Positions 44,910-56,450 of a DNA stretch of 64,000 nt are shown here, in pieces (the stretch's first letter is position 1; each line of letters begins with the position of its first letter). The notes under the pieces were generated by a model that ran no database searches, was not told where the DNA came from, and saw only the letters and a program-made list of their open reading frames with translations. Both the position numbers and the translations under genes were made by a program. Source of the DNA: Verrucomicrobiia bacterium (GTDB lineage Bacteria > Verrucomicrobiota > Verrucomicrobiia > Limisphaerales > DASXHY01); the NCBI GenBank assembly GCA_035629175.1, contig DASPIL010000001.1, forward strand, positions 1-64,000. Reading direction: 5' to 3'.

Positions 44910-46112
44910 TTACCTCACAACTTCAAAAGCGAAGCCCTTCAGGTATTCCGTTTCGGGAATCATCGGAATGATGGGGTGATCCGGCGATTGCGAATACGTC
45001 GCCACGCGCCGCAGGATTTTGTGCGCGTCGTATGCGGCCGACAGGACGGTGTCCTGGAACAGGCTGGCATCCACGTGATGCGAACAACAGAAGGTCGCGA
45101 GCGTGCCCCCCGGGCGCAGCAACTTCAGCGCGCGCAAGTGAATCTCCTTGTAACCACGCAAGGCATCGGGCACGGACGCGCGGTTTCGCGTGAATGACGG
45201 CGGATCGAGGATGATGAGGTCAAACTTCGGAACGAGCTTCTCGTTCGTCCCGGTCTTGGTCTGCGCCTTCAGCCAGTCGAAGACGTTGGTGACTTCGAGG
45301 GAAATCTTGCCTGTTAGGCCATTGATTTCGGCATTGTGGCGGGCGGCGGCGACAGCGTCTTCACTTTGATCCAGAAGATGGACGTGAGCGGCGCCCGCGC
45401 TTGCGGCATGCAGACCGAAGCCGCCGACGAAGCTGAAGCAATCCAGGACGTGCCCGCCTTTTGCAAACCGCGCGACGGCTTTATAGCTCGTCTGCTGATC
45501 GAGATACATCCCGGTCTTATGCCCGGTGAGAAGATCCGTTTCGAACGACAAACCATTGAGATTCACGCGGACCTTTCCGGATAACTCGCCATCCAGAATT
45601 CCGTTCGACTCCGTCAACCCCTCGAACTTCCGTGATGCAACATCGCTCCGTTCGAGAATGGCGCGCGGAGAAAACATGCGCTTCAGCACGTTCACGATCA
45701 TTTGCTTCCGCTTATCCATGCCGAGCGCGGAGATTTGCAGGACGAGCACATCGTCGTATTTGTCGACAATCAGACCGCTGAGGAAGTCGCTTTCTGCGTT
45801 CACAACGCGGAACGACGTGGCCTCGGGCATGTGCCGCGCCCGAACAGCCATGGCATCATCAAACCGTTGTTGAAAGAAGGATTCGTCCACCGTGATGCGA
45901 TCGGGAGCGAGAATGCGCACGTGAATGCGCGATCGCGAATTGAAGAAACCTGCGCCGAGCAGTCGCTGGCGATGATCCTTCACCTGGACGAGTTCGCCGT
46001 CGCCGGCCTGCGCCGTCATGCGCAGGATGGAGGATTGGTAGACCCAGGGATGTCCGGCCACGATGCGATCCGCTTCGCCGGGTTTAAGAATGACCGTTGG
46101 CAATGATTCCAT
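44910..46112 (-). CDS. rlmI: RlmI-type 23S rRNA cytosine-C5 methyltransferase
   Basis: A 400-residue protein with an N-terminal PUA-like domain (ILKPGEADRIVAGHPWVYQ), the central FRVVNAESDFLSGLIVDKYD segment and a C-terminal Rossmann methyltransferase: VLDCFSFVGGFGLHAAS for SAM binding, [11 protein letters not shown], and CCSHHVD containing the conserved Cys. E. coli RlmI methylates C1962 of 23S rRNA; the same role is likely. A second, divergent homologue lies at 53745-54977, so one of the two may have another target. Confidence 0.88.
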   Translation of the reverse strand: MESLPTVILKPGEADRIVAGHPWVYQSSILRMTAQAGDGELVQVKDHRQRLLGAGFFNSRSRIHVRILAPDRITVDESFFQQRFDDAMAVRARHMPEATSFRVVNAESDFLSGLIVDKYDDVLVLQISALGMDKRKQMIVNVLKRMFSPRAILERSDVASRKFEGLTESNGILDGELSGKVRVNLNGLSFETDLLTGHKTGMYLDQQTSYKAVARFAKGGHVLDCFSFVGGFGLHAASAGAAHVHLLDQSEDAVAAARHNAEINGLTGKISLEVTNVFDWLKAQTKTGTNEKLVPKFDLIILDPPSFTRNRASVPDALRGYKEIHLRALKLLRPGGTLATFCCSHHVDASLFQDTVLSAAYDAHKILRRVATYSQSPDHPIIPMIPETEYLKGFAFEVVR

Positions 46113-46163
46113 AGTTTGTAAACAGGTCCGCGGAACATCCTACAGTTCGCCGCTCGAGGCAAG

Positions 46164-46187
46164 GCGGACCCGCGAGCGGCGGTCCGC
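46164..46187 (+). other. Hairpin in the divergent promoter region of rlmI and the FKBP gene
   Basis: GCGGACC-N10-GGTCCGC, a seven-base perfect stem in the 152-base gap between two divergent genes. It could be an operator or a repeat. It does not share the flanks of the YGAA-loop family. Confidence 0.3.
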
Positions 46188-46264
46188 GCGCGCGCAATCG
46201 CAACGCTTGCCTCTGTTGGGCGTTTCCGATAAGGAAGAGCCATTCAATTACCCATCCAATCCAT

Positions 46265-47140
46265 ATGAAATCCGGACTTTCGAAGTGTTTAGGTGTTTCT
46301 GTTGTCCTGGCTGCCACTCTCTGCAACGCCGCCGACGTTCCCGCCGCATCCACAAACTCCAGCGAGAAACTCAGCTACAGCATTGGCATGAGCATTGGAT
46401 CCAGCATCAAACGCGCTGGTTTTGAAGTGGATCCGGAAATTGTCAGCCGTGCCATCAAAGAGGTTCTCTCTGGTGCCGAATTGAAGATGACCGAGCAGGA
46501 GGCGCAACAAACAATCATGGCGCACCAGCAGGAACTTCGCGCGAAGCGTGATCAGGAACGCCAGCAACTGGCGGATAAAAACCGGGCCGCATCGGAGAAG
46601 TTCCTCGCCGAGAACAAGCAAAAGGCCGGCATTCGCACCCTCGCCGCAAGCGCCCCGGATGGATCCAGCGGTGAAGCGCAATACCAGGTGGTCGCGGAAG
46701 GCGACGGGGAATCGCCCCGGCCCGACGACGTCGTCACTTTCAACTACACGGCAAAAACGATTGATGGCAAGGAAATCGACAGCTCCACGCGGCGCGGGCA
46801 GCCGATGCAAACCGTTCTCAAGCACTACCCGCTCGCAGGTGTGCGGGAGGCGCTCCAAAAAATGAAGGCTGGCGGAAAGTGGCAGCTGTTCCTTCCGCCC
46901 TCCCTGGCCTTCGGCGACATGGGCGCGCCGAATGTGGAACCCGGGAGTGTCGTTGTGTATGACCTCGAACTCGTCAGCTTCGAAGCGCCTCAGCCGTTGA
47001 CAAGCGACATCATCAAAGTGCCATCGAAGGAAGAGTTGGATAAAGGCGCGAAGATCGAAGTGATCAAGGCTGAAGACGTGAAGAAGATGCAACAGCAGCA
47101 GCAACAACTGCAGCGAAGCAATTCACCGTCTGCGAAGTAG
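46265..47140 (+). CDS. Secreted FKBP-type peptidyl-prolyl isomerase
   Basis: 291 residues, signal peptide ending near ATLCNA. The N-terminal dimerisation domain (KLSYSIGMSIGSSIK, then a long charged helix to about residue 125) and the C-terminal FKBP domain (DDVVTFNYTAKTIDGKEIDS, LPPSLAFGDMG, VVVYDLELVSF) match FkpA/Mip. The canonical Y-G of the active site (AYG) is F-G here. A C-terminal extension of about 45 residues with a Gln run (QQQQQQLQ) is unusual. It acts in folding of exported proteins in the periplasm. Confidence 0.88.
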   Translation: MKSGLSKCLGVSVVLAATLCNAADVPAASTNSSEKLSYSIGMSIGSSIKRAGFEVDPEIVSRAIKEVLSGAELKMTEQEAQQTIMAHQQELRAKRDQERQQLADKNRAASEKFLAENKQKAGIRTLAASAPDGSSGEAQYQVVAEGDGESPRPDDVVTFNYTAKTIDGKEIDSSTRRGQPMQTVLKHYPLAGVREALQKMKAGGKWQLFLPPSLAFGDMGAPNVEPGSVVVYDLELVSFEAPQPLTSDIIKVPSKEELDKGAKIEVIKAEDVKKMQQQQQQLQRSNSPSAK

Positions 47141-47147
47141 ATCCCGG

Positions 47148-47903
47148 TTACTTGACCGTATTCACCAGGGGCGCAAGCCCCTGAATTCTCACCTCGAGGC
47201 GGTCCCCCGATTCGATTGGGCCCACACCTGACGGCGTGCCCGTCAGGATGACGTCCCCTGGCAACAGCGTCATGTTCGTGGAGACGAAGCTCACGATGTC
47301 GTAACAATTGAAGATCAATTGGTTGGTGTTCGAATTTTGGCGGAGTTGGCCGTTTTGGAATAATTGAATGGTCAGGTCATGCGGATCGATCTTCGTTTCC
47401 ACATACGGCCCGAGCGGCGTGAAGGTGTCAAATGACTTGCAGCGCGTCCACTGGCTCTCGGCATTTTGAATGGTGCGATCGCTGATATCCTGGGCGCAGG
47501 TGTAACCAAAGATGTAACGCGCGGCGGCGGCAGGTGTTACGTTTCGAACACGGCGTCCTATCACGATGCAGAGTTCGGCCTCGAAATCCGTTCGATGATT
47601 CTGAAACGGAACTTCGATCTTGCCCCCGTCAGGAATGAGCGATGTGGTTGCCTTCAGCCAGAAGAGGGGTTCCTTGGGAACGGCTTGCTGAAGCTCGCGG
47701 GCGTGATCCGCGTAATTCAGCCCGATCGCGATGACCTTCGATGGCACAACGGGGGTCAAGGTGCGCACGCCTTTCAGCGGAGTGGGCTTGCGATCAAATG
47801 AAGGTGAGCCGAATACATCTCCCCGTACCCTGAACAGTTCCCCATCCACAGCCTTCGCGTAGAATATCTCGTCGCCTTTTTGGAATCGACCGATAGCTGC
47901 CAT
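47148..47903 (-). CDS. Fumarylacetoacetate hydrolase family protein
   Basis: 251 residues from the ATG at 47903; a longer frame to 47972 adds residues unlike the family. Core features are VIAIGLNYADHARE, a metal site in FEAELCIVIGRR, GYTCAQDISDRTIQ and LLPGDVILTGTPSGVGP. Members hydrolyse or decarboxylate 2-keto-acid derivatives (acylpyruvases, oxaloacetate decarboxylase, catechol-pathway enzymes). A housekeeping acylpyruvase/oxaloacetate role is the default guess. Confidence 0.88.
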   Translation of the reverse strand: MAAIGRFQKGDEIFYAKAVDGELFRVRGDVFGSPSFDRKPTPLKGVRTLTPVVPSKVIAIGLNYADHARELQQAVPKEPLFWLKATTSLIPDGGKIEVPFQNHRTDFEAELCIVIGRRVRNVTPAAAARYIFGYTCAQDISDRTIQNAESQWTRCKSFDTFTPLGPYVETKIDPHDLTIQLFQNGQLRQNSNTNQLIFNCYDIVSFVSTNMTLLPGDVILTGTPSGVGPIESGDRLEVRIQGLAPLVNTVK

Positions 47904-48061
47904 AGGGCGGCGCCACTCTACAAACCGCGGCACCGTGCTGCAAGGCGAATCAGGCAACACGCCGGAAGACAAATCTTGGCCATACGGACAAAAAGTGTCT
48001 AGTGACGCCTCCGGGGGAATTCTCCAGAATCCTGCAAGCCGCCATTCGGGGCTATTTTGAC

Positions 48062-49363
<1,302 letters not shown>

Positions 49364-49372
49364 GTCGCCCGG

Positions 49373-50053
49373 TCAACTCTCGACCGATCGCTGCAATAAC
49401 GGCCGCAGGATTTTCCAAACGTTCTCGGCAAGGATCTCCTGGCCTTTTGCGGTCGGGTGAATGCGGTCGCCCTGGTTCAGGTCCGGGCGCCCCCCAACGC
49501 CTTCAAGTAGAAATGGAACAAGCGCTGCCTTGTTGGTCTCGGCGAGTTCCTTGAACACCTGCTCGAACTGCCTGGTGTACGTCTCGCCCATGTTGGGCGG
49601 CATCTTCATGCCGGCGATGACCACCTGCGTTCCGGGATATTTCTCCTTCGTTTGGTCGATGATCGCCTGCAGGTTTGATTTAGTCGTAAGCGGCGGAATC
49701 CCGCGCAAACCATCATTCGCGCCGAGTTCCACCACGAGCACATCCACCTTTTGGCGCAGCAGCCAGTTCAGGCGCCGCAAACCGCCCGCCGAAGTGTCAC
49801 CGCTCAACCCCGCGTTGATGACTTTGAAATTCCATCTCTCTCGCTGGATCTTGTCCTGCAGCAGCGCGGGAAAACTTTGGTCCGGTTCCAGTCCGTGTCC
49901 CGCCGCGAGACTGTCGCCCAGCACAAGAATGGTTCGGGCTGGCGCACCGCCTGTCGCGGACGGAGAGTCGGCGCCAAAAAGAAAGACAGGCATGAGATGC
50001 GACAAGACGCCTGCCAGCAGCAGGCGAATCATCGGTGTGCAAACAAAAATCAT
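49373..50053 (-). CDS. TesA-like SGNH arylesterase/lysophospholipase
   Basis: 226 residues from ATG 50053 with a signal peptide (MIFVCTPMIRLLLAGVLSHL); a longer frame to 50236 has no sense of its own. All four SGNH blocks are present: ILVLGDSLAAGHG (Ser), LSGDTSAGG (Gly), VELGANDGLRG (Asn) and DRIHPTAKGQ (Asp and His). It should hydrolyse esters or thioesters in the periplasm. Convergent with trpB. Confidence 0.88.
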   Translation of the reverse strand: MIFVCTPMIRLLLAGVLSHLMPVFLFGADSPSATGGAPARTILVLGDSLAAGHGLEPDQSFPALLQDKIQRERWNFKVINAGLSGDTSAGGLRRLNWLLRQKVDVLVVELGANDGLRGIPPLTTKSNLQAIIDQTKEKYPGTQVVIAGMKMPPNMGETYTRQFEQVFKELAETNKAALVPFLLEGVGGRPDLNQGDRIHPTAKGQEILAENVWKILRPLLQRSVES

Positions 50054-50338
50054 GGCCCACTCTTCCCGTGCCCGCGAAAAATCGCAACCGATTTTGCCCG
50101 TCAGGCGCATGCCGCAGTTGTCTCCCGTCACTTGGGACGATTCGGCAGCCTTCGACACGCGTTTTGACCAAAAAAAGGTCGCGCCCCGAACCGAAAGCTG
50201 GCAAACAGTGCGTTCGCGCCCCGCCTCGTGGGCCACGATTGCTTCAACGGCAATCCGCGGCAGCAGGACAGCAAATTCCGGAAAGCCTGAGCCCGCTGCA
50301 TCTGATGTTCTCGCGGGGCCCCAGCGTGCGCTGAAAAC

Positions 50339-51217
50339 ATGAGTACGAAAAAGTTACGGTTTGGCCTGCCCAAAGGCAGCCTCCAGGAAGCCACCATCGA
50401 GAAGATGGCCAAGGCCGGTTTCAACATCTCCGTGAGCAGCCGCTCCTACATCCCTTACGTGGACGACGACGAGATGGAAATTCGTTTGATTCGCGCCCAG
50501 GAAATCAGCCGCTATGTCGAGCACGGCTATCTCGACTGCGGCATCACGGGGCACGACTGGATTGTCGAGAACAGCTCGAAGGTGCACGAGGTGGGCGAGT
50601 TTCTGTTCAGCAAAGTTTCCCGACGCCCCGCTCGCTGGGTTTTGTGCGTTCCCGAAAGTTCACCTGTGAAGTCCGTGAAAGATCTTCAGGGAAAGCGCAT
50701 TGCAACTGAGGTGGTTAACATCACCAAAAAGTATCTCAAAAAGCACGGAGTTCAGGCAGAGGTCGAGTTCTCGTGGGGCGCCACCGAAGTGAAGGCGCAC
50801 GAACTGGTGGACGCAATTGTCGAGGTGACGGAAACGGGTTCCTCGCTCAAGGCGAACAAGCTCCGCATCGTGGACGAACTGCTGAGCTCGACACCGCGGC
50901 TGATTGCAAACATGGATACGTGGAAGGATCCGTGGAAGAAAAAGAAGATCGAGACCCTGGCCATGCTGCTCAAGGGCGCGCTGGATGCCGAGGCGAAGGT
51001 CGGGTTAAAGATGAACATTGCCGAGAAGAACCTGGAAAGCCTCCTCCGAAGTTTGCCTGCGTTGCGCAATCCAACGATCTCGGGCTTGAGCCTCAAGGGT
51101 TGGGTGGCGGTTGAAACGATTATCGACGAACACGTGGTGCGGGAACTCATCCCGCAGCTCAAGGCAGCGGGCGCGGAGGGGATCATTGAATATCCATTGA
51201 ACAAAGTGGTCTATTGA
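50339..51217 (+). CDS. hisG: ATP phosphoribosyltransferase, long form
   Basis: 292 residues. The catalytic part has [34 protein letters not shown] and [21 protein letters not shown]; the last is the PRPP loop. The length and the final domain ([20 protein letters not shown]) identify the long form with its own ACT-like regulatory domain, so HisZ is not needed. It catalyses the first step of histidine synthesis. No other his genes are adjacent. Confidence 0.94.
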   Translation: MSTKKLRFGLPKGSLQEATIEKMAKAGFNISVSSRSYIPYVDDDEMEIRLIRAQEISRYVEHGYLDCGITGHDWIVENSSKVHEVGEFLFSKVSRRPARWVLCVPESSPVKSVKDLQGKRIATEVVNITKKYLKKHGVQAEVEFSWGATEVKAHELVDAIVEVTETGSSLKANKLRIVDELLSSTPRLIANMDTWKDPWKKKKIETLAMLLKGALDAEAKVGLKMNIAEKNLESLLRSLPALRNPTISGLSLKGWVAVETIIDEHVVRELIPQLKAAGAEGIIEYPLNKVVY

Positions 51218-51288
51218 CCTGGAAAATAGGCTTGCAACATGGGTTTTCACTGATAGGTTCTCGGCTCCTTTTTTGAGAAAGAGCTTTT

Positions 51289-51561
51289 ATGGCACGAATT
51301 TGTGAATTGACGGGTAAGCGGCCGATGAAGGGCAGTATCATCTGGCGCAGTGGTAAGTCGAAGAAGTCGGGTGGTATCGGCACGCACGTGACCGCAATCA
51401 CCAAGCGCCGCTTCATGCCCAACCTGCAGCGCGTCAAGGCTGTCATGCCGAACGGCGAAGTCCGCTACGTCCGCGTCGCCGCCAGTGCGATCAAGAAAGG
51501 GCTGGTCACCAAAGCCGCAAAGCGCACCTGGAAGAAAGACGCGCCGAAAGCCAAGGCGTAA
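51289..51561 (+). CDS. rpmB: Ribosomal protein bL28
   Basis: 90 residues, highly basic, starting MARICELTGKRPMKG and containing TKRRFMPNLQRVK, the standard bL28 pattern, with a longer Lys-rich tail. It is a structural protein of the 50S subunit. A TTGCAA / TGATAG pair 40-60 bases upstream may be its promoter, and a strong terminator follows. Confidence 0.95.
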   Translation: MARICELTGKRPMKGSIIWRSGKSKKSGGIGTHVTAITKRRFMPNLQRVKAVMPNGEVRYVRVAASAIKKGLVTKAAKRTWKKDAPKAKA

Positions 51562-51583
51562 TTTTCGTTCCAACTGAAATTCG

Positions 51584-51613
51584 AAAGCGAGGTCATGCGG
51601 CCTCGCTTTTTTG
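51584..51613. terminator. Terminator between rpmB and smpB
   Basis: AAAGCGAGG pairs with CCTCGCTTT over an eight-base loop and is followed by a T run for rpmB. It starts two bases beyond the convergent end of smpB and may serve both directions. Confidence 0.85.
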
Positions 51614-51614
51614 T

Positions 51615-52070
51615 TCAACGCGCTTTGAAGCGGTGCATCGTGGCCCGCTTCAATTCACGATCCGCCTCCTTCTTCTTCAGGTCTTCGCGCTTGTCGAACT
51701 CGGCTTTTCCCTTTCCAACACCGAGCGCGACCTTGACGCGGCCGTTCTTCCAGTAGAGCGACAACGGCACGATCGCATTGCCCTTCACGGATGCGAGACC
51801 GAAGAGCTTGCGGATCTCGCTTTTGTGCAACAGGAGTTTGCGGGCGCTCTTGGGTTGATGATTATTGAGGTTTCCGTGCGTGTATTCGTCAATGTGGACG
51901 TTGTGCAGGAAGACCTCATCGTTCTCAACCCGCGCAAACGCGTCGCTGATCTGGCCCTTGCCCGCGCGGAGGGCCTTCACCTCGGTGCCCTTCAACACGA
52001 TCCCCGCCTCGAAGGTTTCGAGGATGTGGTAATCGCGCCGGGCTTTCGGGTTGGTGACAATGTCAGCCAT
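51615..52070 (-). CDS. smpB: SsrA-binding protein SmpB
   Basis: 151 residues with the family hallmarks: NPKARRDYHILETFEAGIVL, GTEVKALRAGKGQISDAF, VHIDEYTHGN, RKLLLHKSEIRKL and the basic C-terminal tail (KKEADRELKRATMHR). It binds tmRNA and carries it to stalled ribosomes. The ssrA gene is not in the window. Confidence 0.96.
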   Translation of the reverse strand: MADIVTNPKARRDYHILETFEAGIVLKGTEVKALRAGKGQISDAFARVENDEVFLHNVHIDEYTHGNLNNHQPKSARKLLLHKSEIRKLFGLASVKGNAIVPLSLYWKNGRVKVALGVGKGKAEFDKREDLKKKEADRELKRATMHRFKAR

Positions 52071-52133
52071 AAATGGGAACAGCCAGAAGGTCGCCCCTCT
52101 GGCTGGACAGGAAAACGGGTTTGTAGCCCGGGG

Positions 52134-52388
52134 TCAGGCCTTTTTCTTTTTCTTGGCGGTGGGCCGCGTCAGCTCCACAAGCTCGGGCATCTCAAATCCA
52201 ATCTTCTCCTCGATAATCTCGAGCAGGGCGATATCCGCCACGCCCAGGTTTCCGACCTCAGTGATGAGCGGACGGCTCATGGCACCGGCGCCGGAGTTGA
52301 GCTGGCGCACGCGGCGCGACACCAGATTGATCAGAACGTTGGGGTTTCCAACCTTCTCCAAAGCCTTTTTTGTAAGTTCAGCGTTCAA
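52134..52388 (-). CDS. rpoZ: RNA polymerase omega subunit
   Basis: 84 residues. KKALEKVGNPNVLINLVSRR and VRQLNSGAG match the omega subunits of this phylum, and a Lys-rich tail (PTAKKKKKA) ends it. The start must be a TTG at 52386-52388, because the next ATG lies inside the conserved core. Downstream in the same direction comes smpB. Confidence 0.88.
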   Translation of the reverse strand: MNAELTKKALEKVGNPNVLINLVSRRVRQLNSGAGAMSRPLITEVGNLGVADIALLEIIEEKIGFEMPELVELTRPTAKKKKKA

Positions 52389-52602
52389 GGTAAAATCCAG
52401 AAAAGTCGAGCGCCGTAAGGTAGCTGGAGACCGGATGAATGCAATGCCTAATTTTTTGCCGCTCGCGCGCGATTACTGCGTAACGATTTTAACGGCGTGG
52501 GCCCATTCGCTGGGTTTCGTCATCGGCAATGTTACCAGCAACGCTTCTTCGGTTTGCTGGGCTGACGCGTACAACTTGCCTGCGCGTCCGCTGGCCAGCG
52601 TT

Positions 52603-52622
52603 GAAGCGCCGTGAACGGCGCG
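52603..52622 (+). repeat. YGAA-loop hairpin repeat, copy 5
   Basis: GAAGC-GCCG-TGAA-CGGC-GCG with the same GCGTT lead as copy 4. Compared with copy 4, a stem G-C pair is exchanged for C-G on both sides, a compensatory change. It ends eight bases before the end of the convergent epimerase gene. No partner copy is visible here. Confidence 0.7.
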
Positions 52623-52629
52623 CGGCGTT

Positions 52630-53676
52630 TTATCCAATGCCGACGCGTTCGCCAGCTTTCTGCTTGCGATACTGCTCGCGGATCCACTTGTAGGTCGCGG
52701 CCAAACCTTTATCGAGAGGCGTGTTCGGCTCCCACTTCAGCACTTTCTTGATGAACGTGTTGTCGCTGTTGCGTCCTGCCACGCCACGGGGAGCGTTCAA
52801 ATCGTAAGTCCGCTTGAGCTTCACGCCTGCGATCTTCTCCACCTTCGACAAAAGCTCGTTGATCGATACAAGTTCGCTCGAGCCAAGATTGATCGGCGTC
52901 GCAATCAACTCATCGCTGTGCATGATCATATCGATCCCTTTCACGCAGTCGTCGATATACATGAAGCTGCGGGTCTGGTTGCCGTCGCCCCAGATCGTGA
53001 TCTCCTTCTTGCCCGTCTCCATGGCGTCGATGACTTTGCGGCACATCGCGGCGGGTGCTTTTTCGCGGCCACCCGTCCACGTGCCATTGGGTCCGTAAAC
53101 ATTGTGGAAGCGAGCAATGGCGGTCTTCATGCCCCTTTCATGCCAATATTCCTCGCAGAACATTTCGGAAACGAGTTTTTCCCAGCCGTAACCGCGCTCG
53201 GCCATTGCGGGATACGCGTCGGATTCCTTGAGGGCGCGGACGTCGGGATCCTGCTGGAGGAGCGTGTTGTAGGCGCATGCGGAGGAGGAGAAGAAATAGC
53301 GGCGGGCGCCGGCGCGGTAGGCGGATTCCACCATGTGCGTGTTGATCAGGATGCTGCGCAGGCATTCAACGCGAAAACGTTCAATGAATCCCATCCCGCC
53401 CATGTCGGCGGCGAGGTTGTATACTTCGACGGCGCCTTCGCAAACGCGCCGGCAATTCTCCTCGATGCTGCAATCCAGGGAGAGGTTCTCCACATCCGGA
53501 ACATGAAGATACCATTCGTAGAGCGGCTTTTTGTCGACAGCACGAATCCGCGTGAAACCTTTCTTACTGAAATAAAGAGCCAGATTGCCTCCGATAAAGC
53601 CGCCGCCGCCTGTGATCACAATGAGATCGTCCTTCTTCAGTGCCGGATCTTTTTCAACAACTCGTTTCGTTTCCAT
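52630..53676 (-). CDS. GDP-mannose 3,5-epimerase-like sugar-nucleotide epimerase
   Basis: 348 residues from ATG 53676; the frame stays open to 53913 but that part lies inside the next gene region. An extended SDR with ITGGGGFIGGNL. The active site matches plant GDP-mannose 3,5-epimerase: Cys134 in SSSACAYN, Tyr163 and Lys167 in YGWEK, Lys206 in GGREKAPAA. As I recall the Arabidopsis numbering (Cys145, Tyr174, Lys178, Lys217), each is offset by exactly 11. FHNVYGPNGTWTGGRE also agrees. Expected reaction: GDP-mannose to GDP-L-galactose or GDP-L-gulose, for cell-surface glycans. Confidence 0.85.
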   Translation of the reverse strand: METKRVVEKDPALKKDDLIVITGGGGFIGGNLALYFSKKGFTRIRAVDKKPLYEWYLHVPDVENLSLDCSIEENCRRVCEGAVEVYNLAADMGGMGFIERFRVECLRSILINTHMVESAYRAGARRYFFSSSACAYNTLLQQDPDVRALKESDAYPAMAERGYGWEKLVSEMFCEEYWHERGMKTAIARFHNVYGPNGTWTGGREKAPAAMCRKVIDAMETGKKEITIWGDGNQTRSFMYIDDCVKGIDMIMHSDELIATPINLGSSELVSINELLSKVEKIAGVKLKRTYDLNAPRGVAGRNSDNTFIKKVLKWEPNTPLDKGLAATYKWIREQYRKQKAGERVGIG

Positions 53677-53744
53677 AGTCTTGTGTGGTCGGTATAGGGC
53701 GTTGAGTGTCGGAAAAACCTGCGGTTGCGGCAATATGAATAAGC

Positions 53745-54977
53745 TCAGTAAACCCGCAGATAAATGGCTTTCAGATAGGCTGCCTCGGGAAAGGTTGCGG
53801 GATGATCGGCGGGGTGAGCGGCCGTTTGCAGCTCTTCGAATCGACGCCCCGATTTTTTCGCTGCGACGCGAATCGCGCCGAAGAACTCGTCGTTTGTGAC
53901 GTGGGCGGAGCACGAGCAGGCGACCATTACGCCGCCGCGGTTCAGCCGCTGCAGCCCAAGAGTCGCCAAACGTTCATAGGCGTGAATGGCTGTCGCGCGC
54001 TCGTTTTCGCGTCTCGCGAACGACGGAGGGTCGAGAATGATGAGGTCGAATTCGTGGTGTTCCGCATTCGCCAGCCAGGCGAATGTGTCCCCTTGCACGC
54101 GTTCCTGGTGACATTCGCGGATTGCTGGATGATTCTTGTTCAATTGAAAGTTGCGGGCGCTGCTCGCCAAGGCATGCGCGCTGATGTCCAGATCGGTCAC
54201 CGACGCCGCCCCGCCCCGGGCGGCATGAAGCGAAAATCCTCCCGAGAAGCTGAACGCGTTGAGCACGCGTTTGCTGCGCGCCAGATGCTGAACGCGCCGC
54301 CGATTCTCCCGCTGGTCCAGGAAGAAACCGGTTTTCTGGCCGCGCAACACGTCGGCTTCGAAGCGAATTCCATGTTCCAGGAATTCCACAGGCGCAGTTA
54401 TGGGGGAACCGTAAACGACGAAATCCTCACCCGCAGGAATCGTCGAAGGCGTATCTGATGAGAATCGCTGCGCATTGATTCGGAGATTCCGGCTCCATCG
54501 AAGCACAAGGCTTTCGGGGGCAAGGGAATCGCGAAGAAGGGCGATCACCTCTGAAAGTCTCGGCAGCCACGCCGCCGAATAGATCTTCAGGACGAGGGTT
54601 GCGCTGTAGCGATCCAGCACCAGCGCGGGCCAGCCATCGCTCTCGCCATTGATCCAGCGGTGCCCAGTGGTATCGGCTTCGAAGAGTCCTGCGCGGCGCT
54701 GCAGCGCGGCAGTGAGGTGCGCCTTCCACCACGCTGCATCGATCTTCTGCGGCTTTCCGTGGTGAAGCACGCGCATGCGGATTGGCGAATCCGGATCGAA
54801 CAGGCCGACCGCCAGGAAGCGATCCTTTCGATCATAGACAACGGCCAGTTCGCCTGTCTCGCCCGGCCGATTCTGCTCGCGGATGCTGTCCGCAAAAAGC
54901 CAGGGATGCCCAGCGCGCAGCTGCGATTCTGCCGCAGGCGAAACCCGAAGGCGAAGACGTGGCGTTGCTGGATTCAT
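53745..54977 (-). CDS. RlmI-like SAM-dependent methyltransferase, second copy
   Basis: 410 residues from ATG 54977, chosen since the PUA-like domain begins soon after ([20 protein letters not shown]); a longer frame to 55109 overlaps the divergent gene's leader. It has [37 protein letters not shown] for [14 protein letters not shown] and ACSCSAHV with the conserved Cys. It shares the whole layout with the protein at 44910-46112 but is clearly divergent. The target is probably another rRNA cytosine or a redundant one. Confidence 0.82.
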   Translation of the reverse strand: MNPATPRLRLRVSPAAESQLRAGHPWLFADSIREQNRPGETGELAVVYDRKDRFLAVGLFDPDSPIRMRVLHHGKPQKIDAAWWKAHLTAALQRRAGLFEADTTGHRWINGESDGWPALVLDRYSATLVLKIYSAAWLPRLSEVIALLRDSLAPESLVLRWSRNLRINAQRFSSDTPSTIPAGEDFVVYGSPITAPVEFLEHGIRFEADVLRGQKTGFFLDQRENRRRVQHLARSKRVLNAFSFSGGFSLHAARGGAASVTDLDISAHALASSARNFQLNKNHPAIRECHQERVQGDTFAWLANAEHHEFDLIILDPPSFARRENERATAIHAYERLATLGLQRLNRGGVMVACSCSAHVTNDEFFGAIRVAAKKSGRRFEELQTAAHPADHPATFPEAAYLKAIYLRVY

Positions 54978-55089
54978 TTGCAAGCCGGCAGACTGGCAGC
55001 CAGAGCTCCTCTCGCCAAGCAGATCGTCGAGCAGGACCAACGGAAAATTGCCCGATTGCAATTTTGACGAGTTAACAGAGATTGGGCGC

Positions 55090-56442
<1,353 letters not shown>

Positions 56443-56450
56443 TCCGCCCG

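Noticed and set aside
46164..46187. Sixth member of the YGAA hairpin family
   Set aside because: It has a ten-base loop and lacks the AAGC and GCG flanks.
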